Positions 34,075-43,273 of a stretch of DNA of 64,000 nucleotides are shown here, piece after piece. The first letter of the stretch is position 1. Each line of letters opens with the position of its first letter. The translations under genes were made by a program, and so were the position numbers. Source of the DNA: Thermoplasmatota archaeon (lineage in GTDB: Archaea; Thermoplasmatota; Thermoplasmata; Thermoplasmatales; Thermoplasmataceae); contig JAMDAM010000021.1 of NCBI GenBank assembly GCA_023484805.1, positions 30,131 through 94,130 of the forward strand. The letters run 5' to 3'. The notes below the pieces were generated by a model that did no database searches, was not told where the DNA came from, and was given only the letters and a program-made list of their open reading frames with translations.

Positions 34075-35460
34075 ATGCTTGATGATCTATTCAGTCCGGC
34101 TTCAATCGCGATTATCGGGGCATCAAGGGACGAAAACAAGATTGGGAACGTGATTTTGAGGAATCTGGTATCATCAGGATTCCCTGGCAGAATTTATCCT
34201 GTGAATCCCTCCTATCCTGAAATAATGGACTTGAAGTGCTATCCCTCTGTGAAGGATATTGGCGATCCAACCACCATTGCCGTAATAGTCCTTCCTGCAC
34301 GTGTAGTTCCCCAGACTGTAGAGGACTGCATAAGCGCTGGAGTCAAGTTCCTGATTATAATCAGCGGCGGTTTTGCCGAGACAGGACCTGAGGGGAAGAA
34401 GCTATCCGACAGGATCCTCTCCCTAATAAGAAACTCTAGGACTCGTCTTATTGGCCCAAATACTGTGGGACTCTATCTGCCCTACTCAAACATTAACACA
34501 ACCCTGACATCATACAGCAGGGTTTCTTTCCCACCCCCCGGAAACATAGGGTTCATATCCCAGAGCGGCGCCCTGGGGTTGCTGACCATGGATGCGATCT
34601 CAGAATACGGCATCGGGATATCCGCATTCATTAATCTGGGGAACCGGCTTGATGTCGACGAGACAGAGTTTCTGGATTTCTTCGAGTCGGATTCGAGAAC
34701 TGGAAGCGTTGCCATCTACATGGAAAGCGTAGCCGACGGAAGGGCATTTTATGAGAGGATAAGGAGGTTTAACAGTAGAAAGCCTCTTGTAATCCTGAAA
34801 GCCGGAAGGACTGCCCAATCTGCAGTAGCGGCATCCCTGCATACAGGTGCAATGGCATCGAACGATTCCATATTCGACGGAATGCTTTCCCAGGCTGGTT
34901 CCGTGAGAGCATATGACGAGACGGAACTCGTTGACTACGCCAGGGTTCTCGCCTATTCAAAACTGATGACAGGAAACAGGATAGCGGTGCTGACCACCGC
35001 AGGAGGAGTTGGGGTGATCTCAACCGATTATATATCAGACTCCCGAGGCATAAAGCCATTGCAGATGGCAAGACTTTCTGAAAATACAAAGGATCAGATA
35101 AGAAAGGTCATCGTGCCATACGGTTCGGCAGAGAACCCCATAGACCTGACGGCAGATGGAAGTGTAAGCGATTATGACAGGGTTCTTGAAATACTTATGC
35201 GGGACGATGACGTCGATGCTATCCTTGTTTATGCCCTCCCGCAGACTCCAAAGATGGACATGGGGGTGGTTGATGTTGTGGAGAAGCACATGAAGGCTGG
35301 AAAGCCAATAGTGGTCGGAGTGCTTGGCTACAAGATTGCGAAACAGCTCCTCGTCGAGTTTGAGAGGAGGAAGATACCTGCCTATCCGTCAGTTAACAGG
35401 AGTGTAAAATCACTTGGTGCGCTGTACGGGTACAGTGCTTTCAGGAGAGTGAGGCAATGA
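34075..35460 (+). CDS. acdA: ADP-forming acyl/acetyl-CoA synthetase alpha subunit
   Basis: CoA-binding SIAIIGASRDENKIGNVILRNLVSSGFPGRIYPVNP; GNIGFISQSGALGLLTMD; catalytic His region ASLHTGAMASND. Confidence 0.9.
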   Translation: MLDDLFSPASIAIIGASRDENKIGNVILRNLVSSGFPGRIYPVNPSYPEIMDLKCYPSVKDIGDPTTIAVIVLPARVVPQTVEDCISAGVKFLIIISGGFAETGPEGKKLSDRILSLIRNSRTRLIGPNTVGLYLPYSNINTTLTSYSRVSFPPPGNIGFISQSGALGLLTMDAISEYGIGISAFINLGNRLDVDETEFLDFFESDSRTGSVAIYMESVADGRAFYERIRRFNSRKPLVILKAGRTAQSAVAASLHTGAMASNDSIFDGMLSQAGSVRAYDETELVDYARVLAYSKLMTGNRIAVLTTAGGVGVISTDYISDSRGIKPLQMARLSENTKDQIRKVIVPYGSAENPIDLTADGSVSDYDRVLEILMRDDDVDAILVYALPQTPKMDMGVVDVVEKHMKAGKPIVVGVLGYKIAKQLLVEFERRKIPAYPSVNRSVKSLGALYGYSAFRRVRQ

Positions 35461-36116
35461 AGGGAAAAATATCTGAAATGATGCCCATAGAGAGAAATCC
35501 GGATGAATATGCCGTGAAGAGAATGATCTCTGCGTATGGCATTCCGACGCCAAAATCCGTGCTGGTAGATTCCGGTGAAAGAGAAATGGAACTGGAATTT
35601 CCTGTCGTGGTAAAGGTTTCAGATCCGAAAATACTGCATAAATCTGAAGTTGGTGGAGTGACCATTGGCATACGTGATCAGAAACAGCTTGCCGAAGAGG
35701 TCTCACAAATGAAGGCAAGGTTCCCTGGTTCAGGAATTCTTGTGGAGGAGATGGAAAATGGAGGGCTTGAGATTATCGCCGGACTTGTCAATGACAGGAA
35801 CTTTGGCAACGTAATCATGCTTGGGATGGGTGGGATATATACCGAACTGTACCATGATGTTGTTTTTCGCCTCACGCCGATAAGCAGAACCGACGCAGAA
35901 GACATGATCGACTCAGTAAAAATCAGGGTTTTCGAGAAGGGATTCAGGGGGATCAGGGTTGAACGCGAAGCCATAATAGACCTGCTGTTGAAACTTTCCC
36001 TGATCTCAGAAGACATCGGCAGCGATCTTGATATGCTTGACCTGAACCCAGTTATAGTAAATGGAGACCAAATTTCTGCGGTGGATGCCAAGCTGATTCT
36101 CAAAGAATTGGCATAA
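35457..36116 (+). CDS. acdB: ADP-forming acyl/acetyl-CoA synthetase beta subunit (ATP-grasp)
   Basis: EFPVVVKVSDPKILHKSEVGGVTIGI; ILVEEMENGGLEIIAGLVNDRNFGNVIMLGMGGIYTE; ATGA overlap with alpha subunit. Confidence 0.92.
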   Translation: MKGKISEMMPIERNPDEYAVKRMISAYGIPTPKSVLVDSGEREMELEFPVVVKVSDPKILHKSEVGGVTIGIRDQKQLAEEVSQMKARFPGSGILVEEMENGGLEIIAGLVNDRNFGNVIMLGMGGIYTELYHDVVFRLTPISRTDAEDMIDSVKIRVFEKGFRGIRVEREAIIDLLLKLSLISEDIGSDLDMLDLNPVIVNGDQISAVDAKLILKELA

Positions 36117-36236
36117 GAAACGACCGGGTCGGCAAAATGCAGAATCGTTGGCGGAAGTGCTGAATATCGGTGTGTCTGTGATTAGCATGACCTATAATTA
36201 AGGCTCCTATTTAAAATAGTTAAAAGTTATGGTACT

Positions 36237-38123
36237 ATGATTGAAATGAGTGGACTTAACGACCTTCTGACCAACGAACCTGGAAAGAAACTCTTCCTCC
36301 TTGGGAACGAGGCAATTGCAAGAGGAGCTATTGAAGCCGGGGTGAGGGTCGCCACCACGTATCCGGGCACTCCTTCGAGCGAAGTGGGCAACGTTCTTTC
36401 AGAACTTGCGAAAAAGGCAGGCTTGTATTTCCAGTTCTCCGTCAATGAAAAAGTTGCAATTGAGGTGGCTTATTCATCCGCAATTTCCGGGCTAAGGTCA
36501 TTTGTTTTCATGAAGCACGTTGGCCTCAACGTTGCAGCCGACCCCCTTATGAGCATCGCTTATACCGGGGTTCGGGCTGGCCTTGTTGTGATGTCCGCTG
36601 ATGATCCATCTATGTTCTCATCACAGAATGAGCAGGATAACAGAAACTATTCCGAAATAGCTCATATCCCGCTGATAGAGCCTTCCAACTCCCAGGAGGC
36701 GAAGGATTTCCTGCGATATGCGTTTGAAATATCGGAGATGGAACACATCCCGGTACTCTTCAGGACCACCACGAGAGTGAGTCACCAGAGGGGAATGGTA
36801 GAGCTGGGCGATATCGAAAAGAAGGATGCTGTGGGATTCTTCAAAAGCGACCCTGCCAACTTTGTTGCACTACCTGTAAATTCAATGGGACTTAAGGAAA
36901 AACTGGTAAAGAAGATGGAAAGGCTCAAAACCGTCTCAGAAGGTTCAAAACTGAACAGGATAGAAACCTACGGGTCAGGAAAATATGGCATAATAACTTC
37001 TGGAGAGGCCTACAACGTCATGATGGATACTGTATCAAAGTACGGACTCGATGTTTCAGTCCTGAAGCTGGGTTTCACCAATCCACTACCGGAGGAAATG
37101 ATTTCAAAGTTCCTCAGGGAGCACGGGAACGTCATAGTGGTTGAAGAGCTTGACCCGTTCCTGGAGACAAGAGTCAGGATGATAGCCCAGATGCACTCCA
37201 TTGGAACAAAGATATTCGGAAAGCTGGACGGATACTTCACATTCAGCCATGAGTACAACCCTGATACTGTTGCGGGTTCGCTTTCAAGAATAATGGGATT
37301 TGACACAAGGCAGGTGAGCGTGGAGATAGATGCGACTGCATTGCCTCCAAGGCCTCCTGTACTTTGCCCCGGATGTCCTCACAGGGCGACTTACTATGCT
37401 GTGAAGCGTGCAGTGAAGATGTCAAACATAAAGAACCCGGTATATTCATCCGATATAGGCTGTTATTCTCTCGGCGTTTATGATCCGTATAACGAGGCGG
37501 ACGTGATGATTGAAATGGGATCATCCATTGGAGTTGGAGGTGGATTCTCAAATGCCACAGATCAGAAGGTAATCTCGTTCATAGGGGATTCGACATTTTT
37601 CCACTCTGGGATACCGGGAATCATAAATGCGGTCCACAACGCATCAAATGTCATACTTATAGTCATGGACAACAGGACCACTGCCATGACTGGACAGCAG
37701 TCGAACCCGGGCATGAACGTTAACGGAATGGGCGATCCCGCACCGGAGGTGTCCATAGAGGCTATAGTTAGGGCCATTGGGGTACAGTACGTTAAAACCG
37801 TTGATCCCTATGACCTGAAGAGTACCCTTTTGGCTGTTTCCGGCGCACTGAGAGAAAACGGCGTATCTGTAATAGTGGCCAGGAGAGAGTGCGCAATGAT
37901 CCGCGATGACCGCATGAGGTCCAAGAAGGAGTGGAAGACATTCCAGGTAAATCCTGAGAAGTGCAAATTGTGCATGAACTGCGTCGAGAAATTCTCCTGT
38001 CCTGCCATATTCATAGAAGGCGGCAAAATAGAGATCGACCAGAACATATGCGATGGCTGTGGGGTCTGTGCTGAACCGTATGTTTGTCCATTCAAGGCCA
38101 TAGAGGAGGTGCAGACAGCATGA
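36237..38123 (+). CDS. iorA: Indolepyruvate ferredoxin oxidoreductase alpha subunit
   Basis: TTYPGTPSSEVG, ALPPRPPVLCPGCPHRATYYAVKRAV, IGDSTFFHSGIPGIINAVHN, C-terminal 2[4Fe-4S] cysteines CKLCMNCVEKFSC...CDGCGVC. Confidence 0.95.
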   Translation: MIEMSGLNDLLTNEPGKKLFLLGNEAIARGAIEAGVRVATTYPGTPSSEVGNVLSELAKKAGLYFQFSVNEKVAIEVAYSSAISGLRSFVFMKHVGLNVAADPLMSIAYTGVRAGLVVMSADDPSMFSSQNEQDNRNYSEIAHIPLIEPSNSQEAKDFLRYAFEISEMEHIPVLFRTTTRVSHQRGMVELGDIEKKDAVGFFKSDPANFVALPVNSMGLKEKLVKKMERLKTVSEGSKLNRIETYGSGKYGIITSGEAYNVMMDTVSKYGLDVSVLKLGFTNPLPEEMISKFLREHGNVIVVEELDPFLETRVRMIAQMHSIGTKIFGKLDGYFTFSHEYNPDTVAGSLSRIMGFDTRQVSVEIDATALPPRPPVLCPGCPHRATYYAVKRAVKMSNIKNPVYSSDIGCYSLGVYDPYNEADVMIEMGSSIGVGGGFSNATDQKVISFIGDSTFFHSGIPGIINAVHNASNVILIVMDNRTTAMTGQQSNPGMNVNGMGDPAPEVSIEAIVRAIGVQYVKTVDPYDLKSTLLAVSGALRENGVSVIVARRECAMIRDDRMRSKKEWKTFQVNPEKCKLCMNCVEKFSCPAIFIEGGKIEIDQNICDGCGVCAEPYVCPFKAIEEVQTA

Positions 38124-38725
38124 GAACTAACATTATAATAGCCGGAGTTGGTGGGCAGGGAGTAGTAACTGCGGGGCTTCTCCTGTCGGAAGCTGCGACC
38201 ATAAGGGGGATGCATGTTGTGATGTCCGAGATTCATGGACTGGCCCAGAGAGGTGGATCTGTTTCTGTAGACGTCAGGATAGGCGAGGTTTACGGTTCCA
38301 TAATAGGAAATGGCGATGCTGATCTCATTATCGGGTTTGAGCCCATTGAAACGATGCGAGCTATTGCAAGAGCCAGCAATAAGACTCGGGTGATAATGAA
38401 CTCGGAGAAAATAACGCCGGTGTCACTCAGCATGCACGACAAGGAGTATCCAAACAATGCCATCCTGACAGGCATGGCTGATAAGAGCATAGAAATCAGG
38501 GAGATAAACGCCGTAGCCCTTGCAAAGAAGGCTGGCAGTTACAAATCAGTTAATACTGTGATTATAGGGGCCGCCATAGGGCTGGGAATACTTCCATTCG
38601 AAAGGGAGGACATGCTTTCAGCCCTGAAGAACAGGTTTTCAGGAAAGCTGTATGACATAAACAGGGATGCACTAGAGTATGGAATGGAGGGAATACTTGC
38701 CAACCAGTCCGCATCTTCCTCATAA
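38120..38725 (+). CDS. iorB: Indolepyruvate ferredoxin oxidoreductase beta subunit
   Basis: NIIIAGVGGQGVVTAGLLLSEAATIRGMHVVMSEIHGLAQRGGSVSVDVRIG; ATGA overlap with iorA. Confidence 0.93.
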   Translation: MRTNIIIAGVGGQGVVTAGLLLSEAATIRGMHVVMSEIHGLAQRGGSVSVDVRIGEVYGSIIGNGDADLIIGFEPIETMRAIARASNKTRVIMNSEKITPVSLSMHDKEYPNNAILTGMADKSIEIREINAVALAKKAGSYKSVNTVIIGAAIGLGILPFEREDMLSALKNRFSGKLYDINRDALEYGMEGILANQSASSS

Positions 38726-38843
38726 TATTTTTTTATTCCACAGCACCTACACTGAATGACTATTTTGCTGGAAAGCAGATACAGACTATACTTGAACTAA
38801 AGAGGCTCGCGACAAACTTAGAGTTATTAATGTTAATCAAAAT

Positions 38844-38962
38844 GTGACAGCGAATCGTATTTCCCATGCCCTCGCGGAACATAGTACATGTACGATACGC
38901 AGTGGGCTTTACCGTCGGGTTCGGGATGAGACCTGGTGTGACCCCACTGTTATGGCCGTCAC
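38844..38962 (-). rRNA. rrf: 5S ribosomal RNA (stand-alone)
   Basis: Reverse complement GTGACGGCCATAACAGTGGGGTCACACCAGGTCTCATCCCGAACCCGACGGTAAAGCCCACTGCGT...CGCTGTCAC carries the conserved 5S CCCGAAC loop and GTGAC/GTCAC terminal helix; no 16S/23S or tRNA flanks it. Confidence 0.92.
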
Positions 38963-38979
38963 GAAACTGTTATTTCAAC

Positions 38980-38998
38980 AACATATTTAATAATTTTC
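38980..38998 (-). promoter_or_regulatory. Putative TATA/BRE promoter element for 5S rRNA
   Basis: Minus-strand AAATTATTAAATATG, A/T-rich box about 20-35 nt upstream of the 5S 5' end. Confidence 0.5.
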
Positions 38999-39119
38999 CA
39001 AACAAAGGGCAAAGATCTGCAATAACGTATAAACGATATTCATTCCTATATTAGTGTAAGAGTACTTTAGCCTAAAATGTAAGGTCTACATTTTATCTTT
39101 ATCCGGCACATCATTTTTT

Positions 39120-40271
39120 GTGATGTCCATTGACATATTAAAGCCGGCCAATAGGAAAACCGTGCTTTTTTTCACTGTCCTCCTTTCAATAACGGTACTT
39201 GTAATTTTAATAATGCTCTCTGACTCGGAGAATTATTTTACGCCATGGGGAGATAAGTACTGGCTCTTTCTTTATACCTCCATAGGACTTGCCATAACGC
39301 TCACACCAATTATCATAATCGCATGGCACGACAGGGTAAGTTCCCCTGCGGAAACTGGTTTCAGGCACATGATCAAGGTAATCTTCGGATCACTTTGGAT
39401 ACTGGATGGCGTTCTGCAGCTACAGCCTGAGATGTCCTTTGGCTTCCTGTCATCTGTCATAATCCCCGTAGTTTCAGGTCTTCCAGCATTAATTCAGCCG
39501 TTTTTTATTGGGATTGTATCAGAATGGGGACATTACCCTGTCATCTTCGACGCGATATCAGCAATAGTGCAGATAACCATAGGGGTCGGGATCCTGCTGG
39601 TAAGCAGGAAGTTACTGCTGAAATCCATCCTGCTTCTCTCAATAGTATGGGGCACAATTGTCTGGGTGCTTGGCGAGGGTTTGGGTGGTACTCTAACCGG
39701 GGGTGCATCATATCTCTCCGGGCTCCCAGGATCGGCCCTGATCTATGTGATGGTGGCTGCAGTCCTTCTTCCTGACATAACGGATGAAGTGGCAGCAAAG
39801 ATCATGTCAGCATTTCTTTTCTCTTTATTCCTGTTTTCTGCAATAGAGCAGGCGATGCCTTCAAACGCTTACTGGTCCGGCTCAGCCCTCTCGTCCCTTG
39901 CCGGTGGAATGGCTTCCAACATTCAGCCTATATTCCTTCAGCGCACGATCTCGGCCTTCTCCACCGCCCTGCTGGCAAACCCGCTTGTATGGAATGCCGC
40001 AATTGTCGCTGCATTTCTTATCATTTCTGCTTTATGGATCCGATCCAGGAGGATCGCAGCGTGGGTTACTGCCGCTGTATCGCTATTTGTCTGGATTTTC
40101 TTCCAGGATTTTGGAATCATCGGAGGGTACGGTACGGATCCAAATACTGCACTCCCGGTCATGCTGATATCAATCGCTATGGTTATATACCTTAAGCCCA
40201 CGGCGGAAAGAACCACTTCACGAATCAAAGAAGAGAGCGAGATGACCGATGCCACCAGTATCCAGCAGTGA
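39120..40271 (+). CDS. Polytopic membrane protein, unknown function
   Basis: 383 aa, many TM segments; conserved-looking WVLGEGLGGTLTGGASYLSGLPGSALIYVMVAAVLLP. Confidence 0.7.
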   Translation: MMSIDILKPANRKTVLFFTVLLSITVLVILIMLSDSENYFTPWGDKYWLFLYTSIGLAITLTPIIIIAWHDRVSSPAETGFRHMIKVIFGSLWILDGVLQLQPEMSFGFLSSVIIPVVSGLPALIQPFFIGIVSEWGHYPVIFDAISAIVQITIGVGILLVSRKLLLKSILLLSIVWGTIVWVLGEGLGGTLTGGASYLSGLPGSALIYVMVAAVLLPDITDEVAAKIMSAFLFSLFLFSAIEQAMPSNAYWSGSALSSLAGGMASNIQPIFLQRTISAFSTALLANPLVWNAAIVAAFLIISALWIRSRRIAAWVTAAVSLFVWIFFQDFGIIGGYGTDPNTALPVMLISIAMVIYLKPTAERTTSRIKEESEMTDATSIQQ

Positions 40272-40381
40272 AGCGTCTGGAATCTATGGAATCAGCCTCC
40301 CCATATAAACAGCCGTTCTTTCGGACAGCTCCTGAAACATCAAAAAACTAAGTATAGCACTTATATAATATAAACAGATAT

Positions 40382-41716
40382 ATGAATATGGCCTACCTTA
40401 TTGTCACCAGCCGCTCACCCATTAGCCATGAGAAGGTAAATGGTAAACATGTGGCAAGAGAGAACATCGGCGGCGTTGTAACCGCAATGCGCAGGATCAT
40501 GCAGAGTGAGGGGGGTACCTGGGTGTGCTGGGGTGATGGCAGGCTCGATGGGGATTACCAGCACGAGAAGCTGGAAACATACAGCATAGAGAGGGTTTTG
40601 CTTTCCAAGTACGAGAAAATAGGTTTTTATGACGATTTCTCCAACGGGACCCTTTGGCCCCTGTTTCACTATTTCAGGGAAAGGATAAAGTTCACCGTCA
40701 CCGGATTCAATGCGTACTATGATGTCAACCGGAAGTTTGCCAGGGCAATCATGGAGAATCTTGATGAAAAAATGATCATCTGGATTCATGACTACCAGTT
40801 GAGCCTCGTTCCAGGCATCCTCAGGGAGGCCGGTGTTAAGAACAAGATAATATTCACCTGGCACATTCCCTGGGTCGCAAGCGAATTCTTCGCAACGCTG
40901 CCCAGATCCGATGAGATAATGGCAAGCATAGCCAGATCTGATGTGATAACGTTCCATAACGACACTTATGCCGAGAACTTCATATCGAGCTACAGGTCTA
41001 TTAAGGGTGGGTACGGTGATATAAGGCGAAAAGTTCATTCGATATCCCTCGGCATAGATACTTCATACTATTCAACCGACAACGTAAAGCCGCTTGGAGG
41101 GCATTCCTTCAATGGCAGGAAGGTGATATTCTCCATAGACAGGCTCGATTATACCAAGGGGCTTACAAAGAAGGTGCTTACCATAGAGAGGCTGCTGCGA
41201 ATGCATCCGGAATACAGCGAAAAATTTGTTTTTCTCATGATCGTAACGCCCAGCAGAACCGGCGTGCAGGAGTATCTTACAATGAAGAGGGAACTTGAGA
41301 TGACCATAGGGAGGGTAAACGGTGAATACGGGTCGCTGAACTGGTACCCGATCATATATATCTACAGGAAGATAAGCCAGAAGACACTCCTTTCCTATTA
41401 TGTCTCTGCCGACGTTGCCCTGATAACTCCGCTGTTTGACGGACTTAACCTTGTTAGCAAGGAATTTGTCAACGCCACAAAGAAAGGCGTCCTGATAATT
41501 TCCAAATTTGCAGGGGCATCCGCAGACCTGAGGGAAGCGCTGATCGTGAACCCGAACGACCTCGAGGGAACAGCAGAAACCATAGTCAGGGCATTCAAGA
41601 TGGGGCATGACGAGAAGATGGCAAGGCTGAACAAGCTGAAGCAAAACGTGCAGAACCACGACATAAACTGGTGGGTGAATGAAATCAAGAATTTCTCTGG
41701 CGGATCTCAGAGGTGA
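40382..41716 (+). CDS. otsA: Trehalose-6-phosphate synthase (GT20)
   Basis: IWIHDYQLSLVPGILRE, FTWHIPWVASEFFATLP, FSIDRLDYTKGLTKKVLTIERLL, ALITPLFDGLNLVSKEFV. Confidence 0.93.
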   Translation: MNMAYLIVTSRSPISHEKVNGKHVARENIGGVVTAMRRIMQSEGGTWVCWGDGRLDGDYQHEKLETYSIERVLLSKYEKIGFYDDFSNGTLWPLFHYFRERIKFTVTGFNAYYDVNRKFARAIMENLDEKMIIWIHDYQLSLVPGILREAGVKNKIIFTWHIPWVASEFFATLPRSDEIMASIARSDVITFHNDTYAENFISSYRSIKGGYGDIRRKVHSISLGIDTSYYSTDNVKPLGGHSFNGRKVIFSIDRLDYTKGLTKKVLTIERLLRMHPEYSEKFVFLMIVTPSRTGVQEYLTMKRELEMTIGRVNGEYGSLNWYPIIYIYRKISQKTLLSYYVSADVALITPLFDGLNLVSKEFVNATKKGVLIISKFAGASADLREALIVNPNDLEGTAETIVRAFKMGHDEKMARLNKLKQNVQNHDINWWVNEIKNFSGGSQR

Positions 41717-42453
41717 AGATTTTGTCAGCCACTGATGCACTGGCCGCCTTCATGAAGATAAGCAAAGGCAATCCCATTATCTTCCTTGATTATGACGGCA
41801 CGCTGGTAAACATAATAATGAATCCCTGGGAGGCGGTTGCTGATCACGATCTTATAGAAACCCTTCGGGACCTGTCAGCTAGATTTGAAACCTTCATTGT
41901 TACAGGAAGATCGCTGGAGGATATCAAGACGCTTCTCCCCCTTGACATGAACATCATTGCAATGCACGGATCAGTAACAAAGCTGAAGGGAAAACCGCCT
42001 TCGTTTGTGCCGGGATATAACAGGTACAGGGCAATATGCAACGACCTTTTCAATGACCTGGAGTCCACCAGAATGAAATTTCCCGGCCTCAGGATTTTCA
42101 ACAAGGACGGGGGGCTGCTCTTTCACTACGGGCTTATGAGCGGCGACCTTAAAGGCGAACTTTCACTGGAGGTTGCGGAAATTGCCGGTAGGGTCGGGAT
42201 GGTCGTTTACAGCGGATATAACATTTTTGAGTTGCGGATTCCTGGAGTCAGCAAGGGGAAGGCCATAAAGAGAATAAGGATGGGGGACCGGCCCGCGCTC
42301 ATAGCTGGGGATGAAGGAACTGACGAGGAAGCATTTGAAATGAACATGGATGCGTTGAAGATCAGGGTCGGGGACGGACCCACACTCGCTGACATTGTGC
42401 TGCGGGATCCTTCAGAAATGCGGGAAGCGCTAAGGCTGATTGCAAGATACTGA
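41713..42453 (+). CDS. otsB: Trehalose-6-phosphate phosphatase (HAD)
   Basis: IIFLDYDGTLVNI, FIVTGRSLEDIKTLL, KGKAIKRIRMGDRPALIAGDEGTDEEAF; directly follows otsA. Confidence 0.92.
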   Translation: MKILSATDALAAFMKISKGNPIIFLDYDGTLVNIIMNPWEAVADHDLIETLRDLSARFETFIVTGRSLEDIKTLLPLDMNIIAMHGSVTKLKGKPPSFVPGYNRYRAICNDLFNDLESTRMKFPGLRIFNKDGGLLFHYGLMSGDLKGELSLEVAEIAGRVGMVVYSGYNIFELRIPGVSKGKAIKRIRMGDRPALIAGDEGTDEEAFEMNMDALKIRVGDGPTLADIVLRDPSEMREALRLIARY

Positions 42454-42454
42454 C

Positions 42455-43273
42455 TCAATAGCCGCGGATGTCATATATGTCAAGCCTTCTTGAACGGATA
42501 ACAGGAACCTCTTCCCTGTATTTTTCCACTTCAGCAAGGTTTATGTCTGTTATGATTACGGTCTCCCTCTCTCCTGCTTCCTCCAGGATCTCTCCGTACG
42601 GCGAAATTACAACAGAGTGCCCTGTGAAAGATTCCCCGCACTGTGCAGCGCCTATCACAAATGTTCCATTCTCTATTGCCCTGGCCTTCAGGAGAGTACG
42701 CCACTGTTCAAGCTTATGATCCCCCTTGAACCAGCCAGCCTGGTAAACTAGCATTTCTGCGCCCTTTACTGCAAGAATTCTTGCAGGCTCAGGAAACCTG
42801 AGGTCAAAGCATATCTGCACACCCAGCCTTAATTCTGGAAGGCTGAAAGGTTCAGGGGGTTCCAGACCAGCGTTATAGGCATAGCTCTCATTCTTCCCTA
42901 AAGCGTCAAAAAGGTGAATCTTCCGGTATTTCCCGGTGCCATATCCGCTCCTGTTAATCAGCACGGACGCATTGTATGGCTTGGCGGATCCGCTTACGCG
43001 CTCTGCCAAATTGCATAGCACATTTACCGAATTTTTCCTGGCATATTCCATGAACTTTCTGGTATACTTTCCTTCAGCTTCCTCAGATGCCTCAAGTATG
43101 TCAGCCCTCTTTTCGTAGGGCATAGAGATCATCTGATACTCAGGAAATATCACAAGATCCGCCTTCCTTGCGGTTGCCAGTTCAAGCATTGATAAGCTCT
43201 TCCTTACATTGCTTTCCTTTGAATCGCCAGAAGCCATCTGAACAACTGCTATTTTCAGCCTCTTTTCGATCAT
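42455..43273 (-). CDS. Carbon-nitrogen hydrolase (nitrilase superfamily)
   Basis: LVIFPEYQM, KYRKIHLFDALG, LGVQICFDLRFPEPARILAVKGAEMLVYQAGW: Glu-Lys-Cys triad motifs. Confidence 0.93.
   Translation of the reverse strand: MIEKRLKIAVVQMASGDSKESNVRKSLSMLELATARKADLVIFPEYQMISMPYEKRADILEASEEAEGKYTRKFMEYARKNSVNVLCNLAERVSGSAKPYNASVLINRSGYGTGKYRKIHLFDALGKNESYAYNAGLEPPEPFSLPELRLGVQICFDLRFPEPARILAVKGAEMLVYQAGWFKGDHKLEQWRTLLKARAIENGTFVIGAAQCGESFTGHSVVISPYGEILEEAGERETVIITDINLAEVEKYREEVPVIRSRRLDIYDIRGY

Noticed and set aside
38866-39054. 62-aa + strand ORF
   Set aside because: Lies over the 5S rRNA gene on the opposite strand; translation is a complement of conserved rRNA.
40415-41740. Long - strand ORFs (207 and 222 aa) opposite otsA
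   Set aside because: Antisense mirror frames of a clear GT20 gene.
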